A DNA stretch of 64,000 nt from Acidobacteriota bacterium (GTDB taxonomy: Bacteria; Acidobacteriota; Terriglobia; Terriglobales; Acidobacteriaceae), in the NCBI GenBank assembly GCA_021813745.1, contig JAKAJO010000092.1:62001-126000 (forward strand), written 5' to 3'. The notes beneath the pieces are model-generated. The model saw nothing but the letters and a program-made list of their open reading frames with translations. It did not search any database and was not told where the DNA came from. Both the position numbers and the translations under genes were made by a program. Shown here one piece after another: positions 63,882 to 64,000 of this stretch; the first letter of the stretch is position 1; each line of letters opens with the position of its first letter.

Positions 63882-64000
63882 TCCTCGCGCGGTCAGATGA
63901 CCTCTTCCTTAGTATGACGGTTCTAAAGGGTTAAAGGACGACACGGCAAGGCAAGTTTTTCCGGTCCCGAAACACAGGGATGACCGGCAAGCGCAAATCG

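Noticed and set aside
1..64000. Search for CRISPR arrays, transposases, integrases, rRNA and tRNA genes
   Set aside because: No regularly spaced repeats, no transposase or integrase motifs and no conserved RNA gene sequences were seen by eye.

Overview
The window is a GC-rich bacterial chromosome segment with dense, mostly short-spaced genes on both strands. No rRNA, tRNA, CRISPR array, phage or transposase gene was recognised. The gene mix suggests an Acidobacteriota member, probably class Terriglobia (family Acidobacteriaceae). The supporting genes are bshC (bacillithiol), trmFO (folate-type tRNA methylation), hfq-hflX, a TIGR03118 protein, choice-of-anchor-D lipoproteins, a reaction-centre-like di-haem cytochrome and many secreted TPR, thioredoxin and glycosidase proteins. 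This placement is an inference from gene content, not from a marker alignment.

Layout. Positions 1-7.1 kb hold a surface-glycan cluster: a truncated NAD-epimerase, a LegC-like sugar aminotransferase, an unknown GT-B-like protein, GT4 and GT2 glycosyltransferases, and an LhgO-type oxidase. A convergent lipoprotein with four ASH-type repeats and a fibronectin III domain follows (7.2-8.9 kb). After a ~1 kb gene-free stretch comes the complete dTDP-L-rhamnose operon rfbBACD (9.9-13.4 kb), with genes overlapping by 4 bases. From 20.0 back to 13.4 kb the minus strand carries an outer-membrane factor, a membrane-fusion lipoprotein, an RND pump and a YceH (DUF480) protein. Plus-strand genes at 20.1-22.3 kb encode a Jag/R3H protein, a secreted nucleoside-hydrolase-like protein and a VOC protein. 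A large PilZ-like protein with a very long disordered linker lies opposite.

Positions 32.5-25.6 kb (minus) look like one long transcription unit: nrdR, NAD-isocitrate dehydrogenase, yciI, asd, lysC, a DUF3237 protein, dapB and a radical SAM enzyme. Three of these are steps of the aspartate/diaminopimelate pathway. Next come poxB, a second sugar aminotransferase, hfq-hflX, a NUDIX hydrolase, a TIGR03118 protein and citrate synthase. Two uncharacterised membrane-anchored proteins with overlapping 3' ends follow, then polX, a cold-shock protein, a second NUDIX hydrolase and bshC.

Positions 47.9-64 kb are rich in exported proteins: two esterases, a Spy/LTXXQ protein, a three-gene cassette (small anchored protein, C39-like peptidase, TPR plus probable beta-barrel), a YncE-like propeller, a 35-residue single-span protein too short for routine ORF calling, and tandem DsbA-like thioredoxins. 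The minus pair GNAT/trmFO, a secreted TPR protein, moeA-moaC, a GH30 glycosidase and a di-haem cytochrome c finish the window. The most interesting candidates for something undescribed are the C39/TPR-barrel cassette (50.9-53.6 kb) and the unknown 495-residue GT-B-like protein beside the LegC-like aminotransferase. Next are the PilZ protein with its giant linker and the nucleoside hydrolase with a rewritten metal-binding motif.
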